Shown: positions 17,513 through 26,776 of the stretch, one piece after another
Position numbering within the stretch: the stretch's first letter is position 1
Layout of the letters: each line of letters starts with the position of its first letter
DNA from: Deltaproteobacteria bacterium
GTDB lineage: Bacteria > Myxococcota_A > UBA9160 > UBA4427
Length of the DNA: 64,000 nucleotides
Direction of reading: 5' to 3'
Assembly (NCBI GenBank): GCA_016713665.1
Contig: JADJOR010000002.1
Span: 62,001 to 126,000, forward strand
Made by a program: the position numbers and the translations under genes
Notes under the pieces: generated by a model
What the model was told of the DNA's origin: nothing
Database searches by the model: none
The model's input: only the letters and a program-made list of their open reading frames with translations

Positions 17513-19431
17513 CAGGGTTTCGAGACCGACCGCAGATGCGTCGCCGAGGGCGCCGGCAGGGGGCAGCTCGAGGCTGCCGAGTGGGCGAGGAGGATGCGAC
17601 GCACCTCTTCGATCGTCTGCGGTGCGGCCTGCATGCCGGAGTGGGGACTCTGGACGACGTGCTCGGAGTCGACGCCTTCGAGGTGGGCGCTCTGGTATTT
17701 GACGACGCCGTCGTCGGCCGACTTGCGATCCTCGGCGACGTCGATGACCGAGATGATCGAATGCGACTTGATGCGCGGGCTCACCGGGATCTCCGCGAGC
17801 GTCTGGATGAAGGGGTTGCCCGGAGACATGTTGTCGATGCTCGTCGGGATCCGGTTGAAGGTCAGCCCCGCCGACCCGGTCGGCAGGAGCGTCACGAGAT
17901 CGGTGCCGACCCGGACGAGATCGCTCGGCAGGCGAACGAAGCGCTCGGCGAGACGGCGGACGATCTGCGGGCCCGCCAGATAGCTGCCCCGATGCGGCGT
18001 CGCGAGGAACATCACCTCGGTCACGAACGGGAGCGGCTCGACGAACAGGGTCTCGCGCAGCAGCTGTCGGGCCTCCGGTTCGAGTTTCAGCTCGTCGAAG
18101 GGCATGCTGCTGATGGTCGTCCAGAATCGATCGCCGGAGTCGATCGCCGTCAGCTTAGTCAGGAGCCCGCCCTGGCTATGACCCAGAACGACCATGTCCT
18201 GGAGACAGGGATCGCTCCCGTCGGGATCGCCCCGCGCGACGGTCTTCTCGAGGGCCTTGCGCAGCTGCAGGGCCGAGTAGGCGATCGGGTTGCCCGAGTC
18301 GTAGGTGAACGTCCAGTACGCATAACGCTCGCGCAGGCGCGCGTCGGCGAGCAGGTCGTTGATCATGTCGGCCCACCGCGCCGAGCTCGATGCCGTCCCG
18401 TGGACGAAGACGATCGGGATGCGGCCCTTCAGGTAGGGTCGGATCGAGTGGAGCTCGCTCTTCTTGCGCACGCCGATCGCGTTGCCGAGGAAGATCTGGA
18501 GCTCGGACTTCCAGAATCGGGACTCCGCGAGCGACGCGGCGAGCGCCGCGGAAGGCTCCGACTCGAGGGCGATCAGGCGGCCTTCCGCGTTCTCGAACCA
18601 GAGGCTGTCGAGGCTGGTGAAGAGCTCGAATCGACCTTCGACCCGGCCGCTCGTGAGTCCTTCGATCGGCCGATCGATCACCACGACGGCGGTGAGCGGG
18701 ACGAGGTCGGTCGGGTCGAGGCGGACGACGGGCGTGACGCCGGGGAGCGGCCTCGCCCGGGCGCCGAGCGGCGAGCCGATGCCGGGATGGCGATAGCGAT
18801 TGCGCAGGCCGCTCACCTGCAGCTCCGTGACGGGGCGCAGGTCGTGGTATTCGTAGTCGGCGAGCTGGAACGAGTCCGCTCGGATCCCCACCGAGATCCT
18901 GCCGAAGGGCAGTCCGAGGTCGAAGTCGCTGCGATTCTTGAGGGCGACGAGCCCGCCCTTCGTCCGCTTGAAGGCCGAGGTCAGCGCGCGGTTGTAGAGG
19001 TCGGCGGCGATGCGCGCGCGGGGATCGAGGGTGTCGAGCGGCGTGGCTCCCGTCTCCGGGAAGAGCAGCGCCCAGGCGTAGATCAAGGCGGCCGCGAAAT
19101 CGGACTGGCTCTTCGTCCGCTCGGCGTGGAGGTACGAGAGCTCGGCCAGGGCGAAGAGTGCCTGCGGCGGGAATCCCTCCGCGCGCGCGGCCCCGTGCAG
19201 ATTGGCGAGGGCCACGATCGGCTGGTCTTCGTAGGTCTGGAGCAGGTCGTAGCGTCGAAGCTCGTTCTGCGTGAAGTCGCTGGCGTGGTCGTCCGTGAGC
19301 GCGCTGCGCGTCAGGTAGCGCTGGATCTCGCGCGGGTTTCCGGTGCGGACGCCGACGGGACTGGCGCAGGCGAGCGAAACGAGAGCGAGCAGGAGGCAGG
19401 CTGCGAGGCGACGGGATCCGGGCGCGCTCAT
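17512..19431 (-). CDS. Lipoprotein alpha/beta-hydrolase (PGAP1/esterase-like)
   Basis: 639 residues. The N-terminus is a lipoprotein signal with lipobox SLAC (ALVSLACASP). A helical N-terminal part of ~320 residues precedes the hydrolase domain. The domain shows the oxyanion strand VFVHGTASSS (about 338-347), the nucleophile elbow GHSQGG (Ser at about 419), a candidate acid in SADDGVV and the histidine in SPHSGM (about 596). This is the Ser-Asp-His layout of lipase/esterase enzymes acting on acylated substrates, here probably in the periplasm on a lipid or acyl group. Start and stop each overlap a neighbour by ATGA, tying it to an anchored lipoprotein upstream and an outer-membrane barrel downstream. 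Confidence 0.85.
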   Translation of the reverse strand: MSAPGSRRLAACLLLALVSLACASPVGVRTGNPREIQRYLTRSALTDDHASDFTQNELRRYDLLQTYEDQPIVALANLHGAARAEGFPPQALFALAELSYLHAERTKSQSDFAAALIYAWALLFPETGATPLDTLDPRARIAADLYNRALTSAFKRTKGGLVALKNRSDFDLGLPFGRISVGIRADSFQLADYEYHDLRPVTELQVSGLRNRYRHPGIGSPLGARARPLPGVTPVVRLDPTDLVPLTAVVVIDRPIEGLTSGRVEGRFELFTSLDSLWFENAEGRLIALESEPSAALAASLAESRFWKSELQIFLGNAIGVRKKSELHSIRPYLKGRIPIVFVHGTASSSARWADMINDLLADARLRERYAYWTFTYDSGNPIAYSALQLRKALEKTVARGDPDGSDPCLQDMVVLGHSQGGLLTKLTAIDSGDRFWTTISSMPFDELKLEPEARQLLRETLFVEPLPFVTEVMFLATPHRGSYLAGPQIVRRLAERFVRLPSDLVRVGTDLVTLLPTGSAGLTFNRIPTSIDNMSPGNPFIQTLAEIPVSPRIKSHSIISVIDVAEDRKSADDGVVKYQSAHLEGVDSEHVVQSPHSGMQAAPQTIEEVRRILLAHSAASSCPLPAPSATHLRSVSKP

Positions 19432-20780
19432 CCATGGGCTCCATCGGCCGGCCCCGATCCGGAAGCCGTCGGCCTGGAACCACGCCTCCGGGCGTCGAGG
19501 GCGTGGGAGGCGAGACGATAGGCGAAGAGCAGTCCGAAGAAGACGAGGATCAGCTGGAGAATTCGCCAGGCGACGCGATCCACGAGCGCCTGCGAGCCGT
19601 CCTCGAGCCGATCGAGTCGGCTCGAGAGCTCGGCGACGGGGCCGGCCAGGGCTTCGGAGCCGGCCAGGGCGCCCGCGGCATCGAGCAGGGCACGGAGGTC
19701 GGTCGCGGCCGTGCCGATCTGCTCGGCCGTCGCCTGCCATTCCCGGATGTCGAAGGGGCGCGAAGGGCGGGCCGGATCCTTCGGCGGCTTCGAGAGCTCG
19801 GAGACGAGTCCGCCCCAGGCCTCGCCCGCCGCCGCCACCGCCGTCGCCGAGCGCTCGATGGACGTCGTGAGCGGCTCGAGGCTCTTGCCCGAACGCTCGG
19901 CCTCGGCGAGCAGCGCCTGGAGCATCCCGGGGAGATCTTCGGCGGTCTTCGAGAGCGACTCCGCGCTGCGGGCGAGGGTCGCGAAGCTCTCGGCGCTCGC
20001 TTCGATGTTGCCCTGCTCGGACAGGTCGAGGGCGAGCAGCTGGAGATTCCATCGGATCATGCGCGGCATCGAGTCGACGACCCGGGTCATCTGCATCGCC
20101 GTGTCGTTGAACTCGTGGATCGCCTGTGCGCCGTGATCGACGCCTTGCAACGCGCGGAACGGCGACATCGGGATCGCCGTGATCCATTCGAAGATGGGGC
20201 TCATCGCGCTCGCCGTGACCAGGCTCTGGACCTTCTCGGCGACGAACTCGCCCCGGATAGGCTGGTCGCGCACGAGCGCATGGACCTCCGCCGTGACCCG
20301 CGCGAGCTGCTTCTCGTCGAGGAAGCGATTCCCGACCTCGATGGCGGCCGCGACCAGCTCGCCGCTCGTGGCGACGGCGAGCGGCTGCTGCTCGCCGAAG
20401 ACCTCGTGGCCGCTCCCGGTCGTCAGGTATTCGTCGAGCGAGTTGGCCAGGGTCAGGAGCGCCACGTACGCCGCCTCGGGCTCGTTCAGGAACGCGGCGT
20501 CGGTGATCGCCGGCGTCATCCCGAGCTTCCAGCGCAGCGCGCGGCGCTGGATCGCGACGTCCTTCGTCTCGCTCGAGATCGAATTGGCCGTCGCGATGAT
20601 GGTCGACTCGAAGCGGCCCGCGAACTGGAGCAGCGCGTCGCGCAGCTCGTCCTGCGAGATGCGCTCCTTGTTGAGCGTCTGATCGGCGAAGCTCGCGACG
20701 GCCTGACTGCCCGGGATCAACCGGCAGGCCCCGAGCAGGAGGCACGAACCGATCCCGACCAGGACGACGGCGAATCGCAT
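19428..20780 (-). CDS. Lipoprotein of unknown family with a C-terminal membrane helix
   Basis: 450 residues. A lipoprotein signal (MRFAVVLVGIGSC, lipobox LGAC) opens the protein. The body is predicted mostly helical, with long Ala/Glu/Leu stretches and a likely coiled coil over about 270-395. A hydrophobic helix near residues 404-422 (ILQLILVFFGLLFAYRLAS) is followed by a basic, low-complexity tail. A lipid anchor at one end and a membrane helix at the other is an unusual build. I do not recognise the family. The ATG at 20780 has a GAGAGAG stretch seven bases upstream; another ATG at 20801 is possible. The stop overlaps the hydrolase start, so it is the first gene of the operon. Confidence 0.75.
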   Translation of the reverse strand: MRFAVVLVGIGSCLLLGACRLIPGSQAVASFADQTLNKERISQDELRDALLQFAGRFESTIIATANSISSETKDVAIQRRALRWKLGMTPAITDAAFLNEPEAAYVALLTLANSLDEYLTTGSGHEVFGEQQPLAVATSGELVAAAIEVGNRFLDEKQLARVTAEVHALVRDQPIRGEFVAEKVQSLVTASAMSPIFEWITAIPMSPFRALQGVDHGAQAIHEFNDTAMQMTRVVDSMPRMIRWNLQLLALDLSEQGNIEASAESFATLARSAESLSKTAEDLPGMLQALLAEAERSGKSLEPLTTSIERSATAVAAAGEAWGGLVSELSKPPKDPARPSRPFDIREWQATAEQIGTAATDLRALLDAAGALAGSEALAGPVAELSSRLDRLEDGSQALVDRVAWRILQLILVFFGLLFAYRLASHALDARRRGSRPTASGSGPADGAHG

Positions 20781-20883
20781 CGTGACTCTCTCGTTCCGCA
20801 TGTCGGTCTGCCGCGTGATCACCCGTGCGCCCCTGGCTCGAGCTCCTTGTGCGCAGGGCGCGCGCCGACCGCGCCGGAGCCGC

Positions 20884-22590
20884 CTACCCGTGCCGCAGCA
20901 GCCGCCCGGAGTAGACGTTCGTCGGCCGGTCGTCCTCGATCGTGATCTGCCCGTTGACGACGACGAAGCGGTAGCCCGTGCCGTTCGACGTGACGCGGTA
21001 CTCGTCGCCGGGCAGGTCGTGGCGGAAGGTCGGGAACTCGTAGTCGAGCTTCTCGTAGTCGTAGACGATGATGTCGGCGGCGGCGCCCTCGCGCAGCACG
21101 CCGCGATCGCGGAAGCCGGCGCAGTGGGCCGGTAGCGCCGAGAGGCGCCAGTGGGCTTCTTCGAGCGTCGTCAGCGGCGTGTCGCGGACGTAGCGCGCGA
21201 TGAACTCCGTCCCGTAGCTGCCGGCGGCGAGATACTTGAGGTGCGCGCCGCCGTCCGAGAGGCCCGGGATGACGTACGGATTCCCGATCAGCTGGGCGAG
21301 GCCGTTCATGTCGATGTCGAACTGGGCCGCCGCGAAGATCGTCCGCAGCTCGTCGGCGACGACGAGGTCGCAGATCGTGTCGACGATGGGCTTGCCCGTC
21401 GCGTCGGCGATCTCGCGGATGCTCTTGCCGACGAAGCGCTGCTGGTCGGCGGTGAAGGTCTCGACGACCTTCACCTCGTCGACGCCCGCGATGAACATCG
21501 TCTTGAGCGGAGCGGCGCGCAGCTTCTCGCGGACCGCCGGGTCGGCCAGGTTCGCGAGCTTCGTCCGCTTGTCGATCTCGGGTCCCGCGAACTCGTTCCA
21601 GACGGGGCCCCAGAGATCCCAGTAGTCGAAGGTGAAGACGAGGGGCGGGTTCTGGGTGATGCCCTGGCCGTAGATGCGGAGTCCCTTGTCGCGGCAGCGC
21701 TCGAACCAGGCCATCAGGTCGGTGTGCATGTCGATCATGTAGGGCGACGCGGGCATCGCCTGATAGATGATGGGCGCGCCCGAGAGCTCCGCGATCCGCT
21801 CCCAGTTCTCCCGCGGCATGCCGGCGGCCGACATCTCGATGAAGCCCTCGCCGCGCTCGCCGAGCACGCGCGCGAGGACTTCCAGCGTCTCGGGCCACAT
21901 CACGTCGGAGGGCATCGGCGTCCCGTCGAAGTCCGACTGGGCCGCCCCGCCCGCCGTCTCCTTCGTCGGATCCCCCGGCGTCCCGAGCGTCTGCGTCGAC
22001 CAGCCGCAGGCGCCCGCGTCCATGGCCTCGTTCAACAGGCGCGCCATTTCGGCGTGCTCGGCCTCGGTCGGCTTGCGCCCGGCCTTCGCGTCGTCGAGCC
22101 CCATCACCGCGATCAGCAGCGGATTGACGCCGACGTAGGGCAGGAGATTCAGCGCCTTCGGCTGCCGCTCGATGCTGTCGAGCATCTCCGGATAGGTCTC
22201 CCAGTCCCAGGGAATCGACGCCTTGAGCGTCGCCAGCGGGATCGCCTCGACCTTCGTCATCGACTTCATCGACGTCTCGCGCAGCTCGGGCTTGCAGGGC
22301 GCGAAGCCGAAGCCGCAGTTGCCGATCACGACGGAGGTCACGCCGTTGGTGCCGGAGGTCGTCAGGTAGGGATCCCAGAAGATCTGGGCGTCGTAATGCG
22401 TATGCAGGTCGATGAAGCCCGGGGCGACGACGAGCCCCGTCGCGTCGATCTCCCGCGTCGCCTCGCCGGGCCGGATCCGACCGATGCGGGTGATGACGCC
22501 GTCCTTGATCCCGAGGTCGCTCCGATAGCGCGGGTTGCGCGCCCCATCGACGATCAGGCCGTTGCGGATTGCGAGGTCGTAGCGGGCCAT
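20884..22590 (-). CDS. N-acyl-D-amino-acid deacylase/D-aminoacylase-like amidohydrolase
   Basis: 568 residues of the metal-dependent amidohydrolase superfamily. The N-terminal strand holds the metal motif HTHYDAQ after GFIDL. GNCGFGFAP is the segment typical of D-aminoacylases, and a late SDGGAHLK carries the conserved aspartate. The C-terminus returns to the small beta-sandwich (ADIIVYDYEKL to the VVNGQ strand). Such enzymes remove acyl groups from D-amino acids or hydrolyse related cyclic amides; the exact substrate is not determined. The ATG at 22590 has a GGGAG site eight bases upstream. It is transcribed divergently from the DUF4126 gene. Confidence 0.88.
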   Translation of the reverse strand: MARYDLAIRNGLIVDGARNPRYRSDLGIKDGVITRIGRIRPGEATREIDATGLVVAPGFIDLHTHYDAQIFWDPYLTTSGTNGVTSVVIGNCGFGFAPCKPELRETSMKSMTKVEAIPLATLKASIPWDWETYPEMLDSIERQPKALNLLPYVGVNPLLIAVMGLDDAKAGRKPTEAEHAEMARLLNEAMDAGACGWSTQTLGTPGDPTKETAGGAAQSDFDGTPMPSDVMWPETLEVLARVLGERGEGFIEMSAAGMPRENWERIAELSGAPIIYQAMPASPYMIDMHTDLMAWFERCRDKGLRIYGQGITQNPPLVFTFDYWDLWGPVWNEFAGPEIDKRTKLANLADPAVREKLRAAPLKTMFIAGVDEVKVVETFTADQQRFVGKSIREIADATGKPIVDTICDLVVADELRTIFAAAQFDIDMNGLAQLIGNPYVIPGLSDGGAHLKYLAAGSYGTEFIARYVRDTPLTTLEEAHWRLSALPAHCAGFRDRGVLREGAAADIIVYDYEKLDYEFPTFRHDLPGDEYRVTSNGTGYRFVVVNGQITIEDDRPTNVYSGRLLRHG

Positions 22591-22706
22591 GGGGGGACTC
22601 CCGGATAGAGAGGGGGGAGGGACATGCCCGCCTCGAATGGACTTGCGACAGTCTGGCAATGGGATCCCTGGCGCGCCAGATCCAGGGGGCCGAAGATCGG
22701 AGCACC

Positions 22707-23336
22707 ATGAGCGTCGAGCCCGCCCATCTCCTCGCGATCGCGGCCGCCCTCGGGTGGGCCAGCGGGCTCCGGCTCTACGCGGTCCTCTTCCTGGTCGGCC
22801 TGGCGGGCCATCTCGGCTGGATCCCGATGACGCCGGGGCTCTCCGTGCTCTCGACGCCCCTCGTGCTCGGCGCGACGGGGCTCATGCTGGTCGTCGAGTT
22901 CTTCGCCGACAAGCTGCCGGGCATCGACTCGGTCTGGGACACGATCCATACCGTGATCCGGATTCCCGCCGGCGCGGCGCTGGCCGCCAGCGTGCTCGGC
23001 GGGGACAATGCGACCTGGACGCTGATCGCCGGTCTGATGGGGGGCACGCTCGCGGCGACCTCCCACGTCGCCAAGGCGACGACTCGCGCCGCGGTGAACA
23101 CCTCGCCCGAGCCCTTCTCGAATATCGGTCTCTCGCTGCTCGGCGATGCCGCCGTGCCGGGGATGCTCTGGCTCGCCTGGGAGATGCCGTTCTGGTTCTT
23201 CGTGGCGCTGGCGATCGCGGTCGTCGGCGCGCTGGTCGTGACCTACGTGTTGTTCCGCTTCCTGCGCGGGATCGTGCGCGGGGTCTTCGATCGAGCGGGG
23301 CAGTCGGCCGGGGCGACGGAAGAAGGAGGAGCGTGA
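22707..23336 (+). CDS. DUF4126 integral membrane protein
   Basis: 209 residues with about five membrane helices. Diagnostic family motifs are GWASGLRLY near the N-terminus, EFFADKLPGIDSVWD, HTVIRIPAGAALAA, HVAKATTRAAVNTSPEPFSN and a final helix pair. Function is unknown. The ATG at 22707 begins the conserved domain and is preceded by an AGCACC spacer with only a weak ribosome site; upstream codons are non-conserved. Its stop touches the start of the next gene (TGATG), so the two membrane proteins are co-translated. Confidence 0.88.
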   Translation: MSVEPAHLLAIAAALGWASGLRLYAVLFLVGLAGHLGWIPMTPGLSVLSTPLVLGATGLMLVVEFFADKLPGIDSVWDTIHTVIRIPAGAALAASVLGGDNATWTLIAGLMGGTLAATSHVAKATTRAAVNTSPEPFSNIGLSLLGDAAVPGMLWLAWEMPFWFFVALAIAVVGALVVTYVLFRFLRGIVRGVFDRAGQSAGATEEGGA

Positions 23337-23764
23337 TGTCGATGATCGACCCGATGAGCAACGCGCCGGAGGATCCGCTCGAGCCCGGCGAGGTCGAGCC
23401 CTCGCTCGTGACGTATACCCACGTGATCTACGCGCTCCACGCCGCGAGCCTGCTCGTCGGCATCGTCGGAGCGGCCTCGATCGTCGGGGCGTTCCTGTTC
23501 GGGATCCCGTCGATCCTCGCGGTGATCCTCAACTACGTCTGGCGCGACGACGTCCGCGGGACCTGGCTCGAGTCCCATTTCCGCTGGCAGATCCGGACGT
23601 TCTGGTTTGCGTTCGCCTGGGCGGCGGCAGGGGCGCTCGTGATGGCGACGGTCGTGCTGTTCTTCGTCGCCCTGGGCATCTGGTTCGGGGTCGCGATCTG
23701 GGTGATCTACCGTGTGCTGCGCGGCTGGCTCAACCTCCGCGAGGGGCGCTCGGTCCCGGCCTGA
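23336..23764 (+). CDS. Small DUF4870-like membrane protein
   Basis: 142 residues with three predicted membrane helices and the layout of DUF4870-like proteins: an N-terminal acidic leader, a histidine-bearing first helix (HVIYALHAASLL), a loop with NYVWRDDVRGTWLESHFRW and two further helices before a basic end. Function is unknown; relatives are small inner-membrane proteins. The ATG at 23336 has a strong AAGGAGGAG site directly upstream, within the end of the DUF4126 gene. The family call is moderate because only the general layout and a few motifs support it. Confidence 0.75.
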   Translation: MSMIDPMSNAPEDPLEPGEVEPSLVTYTHVIYALHAASLLVGIVGAASIVGAFLFGIPSILAVILNYVWRDDVRGTWLESHFRWQIRTFWFAFAWAAAGALVMATVVLFFVALGIWFGVAIWVIYRVLRGWLNLREGRSVPA

Positions 23765-24030
23765 GCCGGGCTCGTCGGGGCGATCGAGCGCTCTGTCCCG
23801 CCGTTCCGAGGCGACTCGCGCCGTGGCCACGAGCGCCAGCTCGTCGGTGCGCGCCCTCTTCAGACCGTCATCGTCGTGTCACATGGACTCCACCGTTTCC
23901 TCGCGGAAAGCGCTCGAAACCTATCCCAGAATTGTCGTTGAAAGGCCATCGGGGCAAGCGGGCGCGGAGCCATCCGAGCCTCGATCCTCGGGCCTCCCGA
24001 AACGACGGACAAGGGATGGAGTACGGGCTG

Positions 24031-24864
24031 ATGAAGGGGATCCTCGCAGTCATCTGCGCGATCGGGCTGGTACCCGCACTGGCTCACGCCGAAGCGCCGG
24101 AGAAGGCGCCGGGGCAGTCCGGCGCGGCGGTCGAGGCCGCGGCCTCCGCCGAGGCCTCGCCGACGGTCGGCCTCGAGCAGGTCGTGGGCGACCAGATCGA
24201 GATCGATCGGGCCGCCCGGGCGTCGCAGGAGCGCGTCAACGAGCTCGACGACGAGTCCAACGCGCTGCTCGTCGAGTACCGGCGCGCACTCGCCGACGCG
24301 GAGAGCTTCGAGACCTACTCGGCCCAGCTCGAGCTCCAGGTCCGCTCCCAGGAGGAAGAGAAGGCGTCGATGCTCCGCCAGCTCGCCGAGGTCGAGACGA
24401 CTTCCCGCGAGGTCGGCCCGCTGATGGAGAAGATGCTCTCGACCCTCGACCAGTTCGTCGCCCTCGACATGCCCTTCCTCGTCGCCGAGCGCCGCGACCG
24501 GGTCGAGCGCCTGAAGGAGATGATGGGCCGCGCGGACGTGACCATCTCCGAGAAGTATCGCCGGATCGTCGAGGCCTATCAGGTCGAGATGGACTACGGC
24601 CGCACCGTCGAGGCCTACGAAGCGAACCTCGGCGACGGCTCCGACGCCCGCACGGTCCAGTTCCTGCGCATCGGCCGCGTCGGCCTCCTCTATCAGACGC
24701 TCGACGGCCGCGAGACCGGCTACTGGGACGTCGATGGCAGGAAGTGGGTCGTCGACGACCAGTATGCGGACGGCTTCAAGGAGGGCATCGCCGTCGCGAA
24801 GAAGGTGCGCGCGCCCGAGCTGCTGATCCTGCCCGTGCCCGCGCCGAAGGAGGCCCAGTCGTGA
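24031..24864 (+). CDS. DUF3450 protein, first gene of a TonB2-like operon
   Basis: 277 residues with a signal peptide (MKGILAVICAIGLVPALAHA) and a long coiled-coil body (about 60-150) ending in the DUF3450 segment TGYWDVDGRKW, with KYRRIVEAYQVEMDYGRT in the middle. DUF3450 proteins are periplasmic and are encoded at the head of TonB2-type clusters with TtpC, ExbB2, ExbD2 and TonB2. I prefer the ATG at 24031 because a GGAG site lies nine bases upstream; an ATG at 24016 is also in frame but its ribosome site is too close. The stop overlaps the next start (GTGA). A divergent-free 266-bp region lies upstream and may hold the promoter. Confidence 0.9.
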   Translation: MKGILAVICAIGLVPALAHAEAPEKAPGQSGAAVEAAASAEASPTVGLEQVVGDQIEIDRAARASQERVNELDDESNALLVEYRRALADAESFETYSAQLELQVRSQEEEKASMLRQLAEVETTSREVGPLMEKMLSTLDQFVALDMPFLVAERRDRVERLKEMMGRADVTISEKYRRIVEAYQVEMDYGRTVEAYEANLGDGSDARTVQFLRIGRVGLLYQTLDGRETGYWDVDGRKWVVDDQYADGFKEGIAVAKKVRAPELLILPVPAPKEAQS

Positions 24865-26237
24865 GCGCCCTGATCCGGAAGTCCGTCCTCGCCCTCGTCG
24901 CCCTGATCGCCGTGGCCGGCGGGACGCAGACGGCCTCGGCCGTCGAGTCCCTGAGCGAGCTGCTCGAGCAGACGCGCAACGCCCGGGCTGCGAAGACCGC
25001 GGAGAACGCCGAGCGCGAGCGCGAGTTCATCGAGAACCGCGATCGCCGGGCGGGGCTGCTCGCCGACGCGAAGCGCAAGCGCGACGCGGCGGAGGCCCGA
25101 AGCAAGGCGCTCTCGACGAGCTTCGATGCGAACGAGATCGCGCTGGCCGAGCTCGAGGACCGCATGGATCAGCGCGTCGGCAATCTCGGCGAGCTCTTCG
25201 GGGTCGTCCGCCAGGTCGCAGGGGACGGGGCGTCGATCGTCTACAACTCGCTCCTCTCTGCCCAGTACGCCGGCCGCGACACGTTCTTCAGCCAGCTCGG
25301 CCAGGCGAAGGAGCTCCCGTCGATCGAGAAGCTCGAACGGCTCTGGTTCGAGATCCAGCGCGAGATGACCGAGAGCGGGCGGGTCGTCCGCTTCGACGCG
25401 AAGGTCATCGACGCCGACGGCGAGCCGCGGGATGCCGAGGTGGTTCGGATCGGCAGCTTCATCGCGATGAGCGACGGGAAGTATCTGAGCTACCTGCCGA
25501 GCGTCGGCAAGCTCGGCGTGCTCCCGCGCCAGCCGAGTGGCGAGCTGCTCCATTTCGCGTCGGCGCTCCAGCAGGCGAAATCCGGCCATGTGAAGGCGGC
25601 GGTCGATCCCTCGCGCGGGGTGCTGCTCTCGATGATCGTGCAGCGGCCGGACATCGTGGAGCGGATCGAGAAGGGCGAGGCGGTCGGCTACGTGATCATC
25701 GTGGTCGGGCTGATCGGCATGGGGCTCGCGTTCTACCAGACGATCTATCTGGTCTGGACGCGCGCCGCCGTGTCGCGCCAGCTGAAGAGCCTCGACCGGC
25801 TCTCGACCGACAACCCGCTCGGGCGCGTGCTGGCCGCGGTCAAGACCGACCCCGAGACCATCGAGGCCGACGCCGAGGTCGTCGAGCTTCGGGTCTCCGA
25901 GGCAGTCCTGCGCGAGGTCCCGCGGCTCGAGCGCTTCCAGCCCTTCCTGCGGCTCGCCGTCGCGGCGGGGCCGCTGCTCGGCCTCGTCGGCACCGTGATC
26001 GGCATGATCATCACCTTCCAGAGCATCACCGAGTCGGGCTCCTCCGACCCCCGCCTCATGGCCAACGGCATCGGCCAGGCCATGATCGCGACGGTGCTCG
26101 GGCTCGGCATCGCGGTGCCGCTGCTCTTCCTGAACGCCGGGCTCGCGACGCTGTCGCGGGGCGTCGTCCAGATCCTCGACCAGCAGAGCACGGGGCTCCT
26201 CGCCGAGATCCTCGAGCGGGATCGGGAGGCGCGCTGA
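24861..26237 (+). CDS. TtpC-like MotA/TolQ/ExbB proton-channel protein
   Basis: 458 residues. A signal peptide (ending in TASAVES) leads to a long periplasmic coiled coil (about 30-110) and a globular part (about 115-265), then a membrane helix near 275-298 and the MotA/TolQ/ExbB domain. In that domain the two channel helices read AVAAGPLLGLVGTVIGMI and MIATVLGLGIAVPLLFLNAG. This is the TtpC architecture of Vibrio TonB2 systems, an extra ExbB-like subunit needed together with ExbB2/ExbD2. It starts at a GTG overlapping the DUF3450 stop; the gap to the next gene is one base. Confidence 0.92.
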   Translation: MSALIRKSVLALVALIAVAGGTQTASAVESLSELLEQTRNARAAKTAENAEREREFIENRDRRAGLLADAKRKRDAAEARSKALSTSFDANEIALAELEDRMDQRVGNLGELFGVVRQVAGDGASIVYNSLLSAQYAGRDTFFSQLGQAKELPSIEKLERLWFEIQREMTESGRVVRFDAKVIDADGEPRDAEVVRIGSFIAMSDGKYLSYLPSVGKLGVLPRQPSGELLHFASALQQAKSGHVKAAVDPSRGVLLSMIVQRPDIVERIEKGEAVGYVIIVVGLIGMGLAFYQTIYLVWTRAAVSRQLKSLDRLSTDNPLGRVLAAVKTDPETIEADAEVVELRVSEAVLREVPRLERFQPFLRLAVAAGPLLGLVGTVIGMIITFQSITESGSSDPRLMANGIGQAMIATVLGLGIAVPLLFLNAGLATLSRGVVQILDQQSTGLLAEILERDREAR

Positions 26238-26238
26238 G

Positions 26239-26775
26239 ATGTCGTCCCTGCTGCCGCCCTTCCTGAGCTGGCCCTTCGAGGCGGTCTCGAGCCTCGTCGA
26301 CGAGGGCGGGCCCTTCGTGATCGGGATCTACCTCTGCGGGCTCGTGATGTGGGCGATCGTGATCGAGCGCGCCTGGTACTTCGCGCGCGTGCTGCCGCAG
26401 CAGGCGCGCGAGACGATCGCGGCGTGGCAGGCGCGACCCGAGCACCGCTCGTGGTGCGCGCGGCAGATCCGGGCGGCGATGGTCTCACGCGTCAACCACG
26501 CGATGAACGCGAACCTGCTCCTGCTGCGCGTGCTCGTCCCGCTCTCGCCGCTGCTCGGCCTGGTCGGGACCGTGAGCGGCATGCTCGAGGTCTTCGACTC
26601 GATGGCGATGCGCGGCTCGGCGGATGCCCGCGCGATGGCCTCCGGCGTGTCGATGGCGATGATCTGCACCCTCTCCGGCCTCATGGTCAGCATCACCGGC
26701 CTCTACCCCGTCCACTACTTCATGTCGCGCATCCGCCGCGAGACCGAGCTCCTCGCGGACCAGTTGGTCTACTGA
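26239..26775 (+). CDS. exbB: ExbB/TolQ-like proton-channel subunit
   Basis: 178 residues, three membrane helices (about 22-46, 96-118, 137-160). The family signature is LSPLLGLVGTVSGMLEVF followed by the SMAMICTLSGLMVSITGL helix. It has the short ExbB2 form without the periplasmic extension present in the gene upstream. With ExbD it forms the proton-driven motor that energises TonB. It sits one base after the TtpC-like gene and one base before the first ExbD gene. Confidence 0.93.
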   Translation: MSSLLPPFLSWPFEAVSSLVDEGGPFVIGIYLCGLVMWAIVIERAWYFARVLPQQARETIAAWQARPEHRSWCARQIRAAMVSRVNHAMNANLLLLRVLVPLSPLLGLVGTVSGMLEVFDSMAMRGSADARAMASGVSMAMICTLSGLMVSITGLYPVHYFMSRIRRETELLADQLVY

Positions 26776-26776
26776 C

